Source: HK1 sp965215295
Lineage (GTDB): Bacteria; Pseudomonadota; Gammaproteobacteria; HK1
Assembly: GCA_965215295.1 (NCBI GenBank)
Contig: OZ244045.1
Coordinates: 1,550,001 to 1,614,000 of the forward strand
Direction of reading: 5' to 3'
DNA: 64,000 nucleotides
Of this stretch, positions 61,870 to 64,000 are shown piece after piece (the first letter of the stretch is position 1; every line of letters begins with the position of its first letter). A program made the position numbers and the translations under genes. Below the pieces are notes generated by a model that was not told where the DNA came from, did not search any database, and worked only from the letters and a program-made list of their open reading frames with translations.

Positions 61870-62853
61870 ATGAATGTCGAGGTCGGTATCGTGATGGACC
61901 CCATCGGCTCCATCATCGTGAAGAAGGACACCACGCTCGCGATGATGCTGGCCGCGCAACGCCGCGGCTGGGAGCTCCGGTACATGGAGCTCGGCGACCT
62001 GTTCGTCCGCGACGGGCACGCCCACGCCCGGATGCGCCCGATCGAGGTGCGTGACGACCCGGCCGACTGGTACACCCTGGGCGAGCCCGCCACCGGACCG
62101 CTGGGCTCGCTCGACGTCATCCTGATGCGCAAGGACCCGCCGTTCGACATGGAGTTCGTGTACGCGACCTACATTCTGGAGCGGGCGGAAGCGGCCGGGG
62201 CGCTCGTGGTCAACAAGCCGCAGAGTCTGCGCGACGCCAACGAGAAGATGTTCACCGCCTGGTTCCCGCAGTGCTGCCCGCCCACCTTGGTGACGCGCGA
62301 ACATGCGCGGATGGACGCTTTCCTCGAAGCGCACGGCGACATCATCGTCAAGCCGCTCGACGGCATGGGCGGCGTGTCGATCTTCCGGGTGCGCGCGGGC
62401 GACCCGAACGTGAACGTCGTCTTCGAGACCCTGACCGGGAAACAGACTCGCTATGCGATGTGCCAGCGCTACATCCCGGAGATCCGCGACGGCGACAAGC
62501 GGGTGCTGCTGATCGAGGGGGAGCCCGTCGACCATGCGCTCGCGAGAGTCCCCGCGGGCGGCGACCCCCGCGGCAACCTCGCGGCCGGGGCCCGGGGGGT
62601 GGGGGTGGTGACCACGACGCGGATGCGCGCCATCGCGAACGAAGTGGGCCCGGTGCTGCGCGAGAAGGGCATCGTCTTCGCGGGGCTCGACATCATTGGC
62701 GACTACCTCACGGAGATCAACGTCACCAGTCCGACATGTGTTCGCGAGCTCGACGCCGCGTTCGGGGTCGACATCGCCGGCAAGCTCATGAACGCCATCG
62801 AGGCGCGGCTTGCCGACCGCCGGAACGCGAGCATCGCCACGACCGCTTCCTGA
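61870..62853 (+). CDS. gshB: Glutathione synthetase
   Basis: The 327-residue ATP-grasp enzyme begins VEVGIVMDPIGSIIVKKDTT and has LMRKDPPFDMEFVYATYILE, DIIVKPLDGMGGVSIFRV and GDYLTEINVTSPTCVRELD. It joins gamma-glutamylcysteine and glycine. The ATG at 61870 has AAGGTGA just upstream. Its last codons (ARLADRRNASIATTAS) are the first unit of a 69-base tandem array. It is followed by a tonB-like gene, the usual gammaproteobacterial order. Confidence 0.95.
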   Translation: MNVEVGIVMDPIGSIIVKKDTTLAMMLAAQRRGWELRYMELGDLFVRDGHAHARMRPIEVRDDPADWYTLGEPATGPLGSLDVILMRKDPPFDMEFVYATYILERAEAAGALVVNKPQSLRDANEKMFTAWFPQCCPPTLVTREHARMDAFLEAHGDIIVKPLDGMGGVSIFRVRAGDPNVNVVFETLTGKQTRYAMCQRYIPEIRDGDKRVLLIEGEPVDHALARVPAGGDPRGNLAAGARGVGVVTTTRMRAIANEVGPVLREKGIVFAGLDIIGDYLTEINVTSPTCVRELDAAFGVDIAGKLMNAIEARLADRRNASIATTAS

Positions 62854-63180
62854 ACCTCCCGTGAGCATCAAGGCGCGGCTTGCCGACCGCCGGGACACGG
62901 GCATCGCCACGACCGCTTCCTGAACCTCCGTGAGCATCGAGGCGCGGCTTGCCGCCCGCCGAGACGCGAGTATCGCCACGACCGCTTCCTGAACCTCCGT
63001 GAGCATCGAGGCGCGGCTTGTCGACCGCCGGAACGCGAGCATCGCCACGACCGCTTCCTGAACCTCCGTGCGCATCGAGGCGCGGCTTGCCGACCGCCGA
63101 GACGCGGGTATCGCCACGACCGCTTCCTGAACCTCCGTGAGCATCGAGGCGCGGCTTGCCGACCGCCGGGACGCGAGGGC
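62801..63180. repeat. Six-unit 69-bp array made from the gshB 3' end
   Basis: Units begin aggcgcggct at 62801, 62871, 62940, 63009, 63078 and 63147 (period 69, once 70). Each contains the last gshB codons, the TGA stop and acctccgtgagcatcg. The first unit is coding; the others follow the stop. Units differ by one to a few bases, so the array is fairly recent. Confidence 0.92.
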
Positions 63181-63230
63181 GAGGGCCCTCTCCCGCAACC
63201 GCCCGGGACCCGATCCCGCCGCCGGGGTTC

Positions 63231-63383
63231 GGACCGCCACCGCACCGCCATGCGGCCCGCACGGTCCACGCGGCCGGACACCGCGTCCAGGCAGGGGTCC
63301 GGACCGCCACCGCACCACCATGCGGCCCGCACGGCGGGGGTGGCCGCCGTATACTCGAACGACGAAATACTCGAACGACGAAC
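63231..63383. repeat. Short repeats between the gshB array and tonB
   Basis: A 33-base block ggaccgccaccgcacc with tgcggcccgcacgg occurs at 63231 and 63301. The block ccggacaccgcgt at 63274 returns at 63394, next to the tonB start. A 16-base unit tactcgaacgacgaaa is doubled at 63352 and 63368. The 62854-63405 spacer therefore consists largely of repeats. Confidence 0.65.
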
Positions 63384-63405
63384 GGCGAGCCGCCCGGACA
63401 CCGCG

Positions 63406-64000
63406 TTGCATGCGTCCACCACCCGTCCCGACATCTCGCCGGCCGATCGGCTCGGCGTCACGGTCTTCTTCGCGGTCCTCGCCCACCTGATCGTCATGCT
63501 CGGCGTGACGTTCACGCAGGAGGATCGTCCCGAACGCCACGCCACGACGCTCGATGTCGTGCTGGTTCCGCCGGACGCCGCGGCGGTGCCCGAACAGCCC
63601 GACCACATGGCCCGGGCAAATCGGGACGGCGGCGGCGACGACGCCGAAAGGGTGCGGCCCAAGGCTCCGCCGCCGGCGCCGGCCGCCTCCATCGAACCGT
63701 CCATGGCCGCGATGCCCGCCGAGAACGAGACGGCGGCGTCCGGCGCGTCGGCCGTCGAATCGCGACCCGCATCGCGACCCGCCCGGCCGGCGGTGGCGCC
63801 GGCGCCCGCACCCACGACCGCGACCGTCGCGGAGGACGGCCCGGCCGCTCCCCCTCTCCCCGCGCGCGACCCCGGCGCCGCCCCGCCGGCGGGCCGCAGC
63901 GCCACGCTCGCCGCGCTCGGCGCGGAGCTCGAACGCAAGCTGCGGGAGTACCCCCGGAGGCCGCGCAGAAAGTGGATATCGGCGCGCACCCGAGAGCACA
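63406..64000 (+). CDS. tonB: TonB-like energy transducer (partial, runs off the window)
   Basis: The frame has a short cytoplasmic start ISPADRLGVTVFFAVLAHLI forming one membrane anchor, then TLDVVLVPPD and a long proline- and alanine-rich periplasmic region. This is the N-terminus of TonB as found after gshB in gammaproteobacteria. It would couple the proton gradient to outer-membrane receptors. The TTG at 63406 is the chosen start; a GTG at 63340 in frame is possible, and neither has a strong ribosome site. The C-terminal receptor-binding domain lies outside the window. Confidence 0.7.
   Translation, partial: MHASTTRPDISPADRLGVTVFFAVLAHLIVMLGVTFTQEDRPERHATTLDVVLVPPDAAAVPEQPDHMARANRDGGGDDAERVRPKAPPPAPAASIEPSMAAMPAENETAASGASAVESRPASRPARPAVAPAPAPTTATVAEDGPAAPPLPARDPGAAPPAGRSATLAALGAELERKLREYPRRPRRKWISARTREH

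Noticed and set aside
62801..63180. CRISPR-like array
   Set aside because: Whole 69-base units repeat with no unique spacers between short repeats, and the unit is part of gshB. The same reasoning excludes the arrays at 1081, 14417, 17598 and 45899.
1..64000. tRNA, rRNA or known riboswitch genes
   Set aside because: I looked for conserved tRNA arms and rRNA blocks and saw none. No riboswitch aptamer was convincing, including upstream of the dimethylglycine-type dehydrogenase.

Overview
The window is a GC-rich stretch of a bacterial chromosome. The cores hemC-hemD, polA, dxs, ptsH-ptsI and, at the right end, gshB followed by a tonB-like gene suggest a gammaproteobacterium or a close relative. 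The accessory content is two complete branched-chain-type ABC transporters, several acyl-CoA ligases, hydantoinase/oxoprolinase, dimethylglycine/sarcosine dehydrogenase, a tungsten/molybdenum aldehyde oxidoreductase and a nickel-pincer racemase set. It suggests an environmental or host-associated heterotroph that scavenges amino acids and organic acids. I cannot name a genus from the sequence alone.

Layout, left to right. 1-8157: a livK-livH-livM-livG-livF transporter read leftwards, split between livH and livM by about 3.5 kb that carries a rightward ATPase + PIN-domain gene pair, a DUF4177 gene and gene remnants. 8303-10913: a polytopic membrane protein, a VOC remnant and thpR. 11167-17199: a MITE, a luciferase-like monooxygenase, acetoacetyl-CoA synthetase, an acyl-CoA thioesterase and an acyl-CoA synthetase. 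17249-22902: a DUF4143 ATPase island inserted beside hyuA-hyuB. 23049-28315: an aldehyde:ferredoxin oxidoreductase cluster (MoaD-like, four-cluster Fe-S protein, AOR, FAD reductase, small protein) and a further Fe-S protein. 28389-37949: a second transporter flanked by two CoA ligases, probably an aromatic or fatty acid uptake and activation unit. 38208-42568: small genes and a dimethylglycine-type dehydrogenase. 42779-47502: larB-larE-larC opposite larA. 47654-48873: a DUF433/DUF5615 toxin-antitoxin region with decayed copies. 49151-59175: a secreted protein, polA, dxs and hemC-hemD-ptsH-ptsI. 59600-61686: a NotI-like restriction-modification pair. 61870-64000: gshB and the start of tonB.

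The most unusual feature is structural. Gene boundaries have been copied repeatedly, giving tandem arrays that contain gene ends, starts or gene junctions (livM/livG, gshB 3' end, the 49963 gene 5' end, the dehydrogenase 3' end, upstream of aacS and of larA). In two places, livH/livM and the hyuB 3' end, the two copies of a boundary now lie on either side of an accessory module. Gene remnants and a MITE family (one intact copy, two fragments) add to the picture of a chromosome with expanded, repeat-rich spacers around intact core genes.
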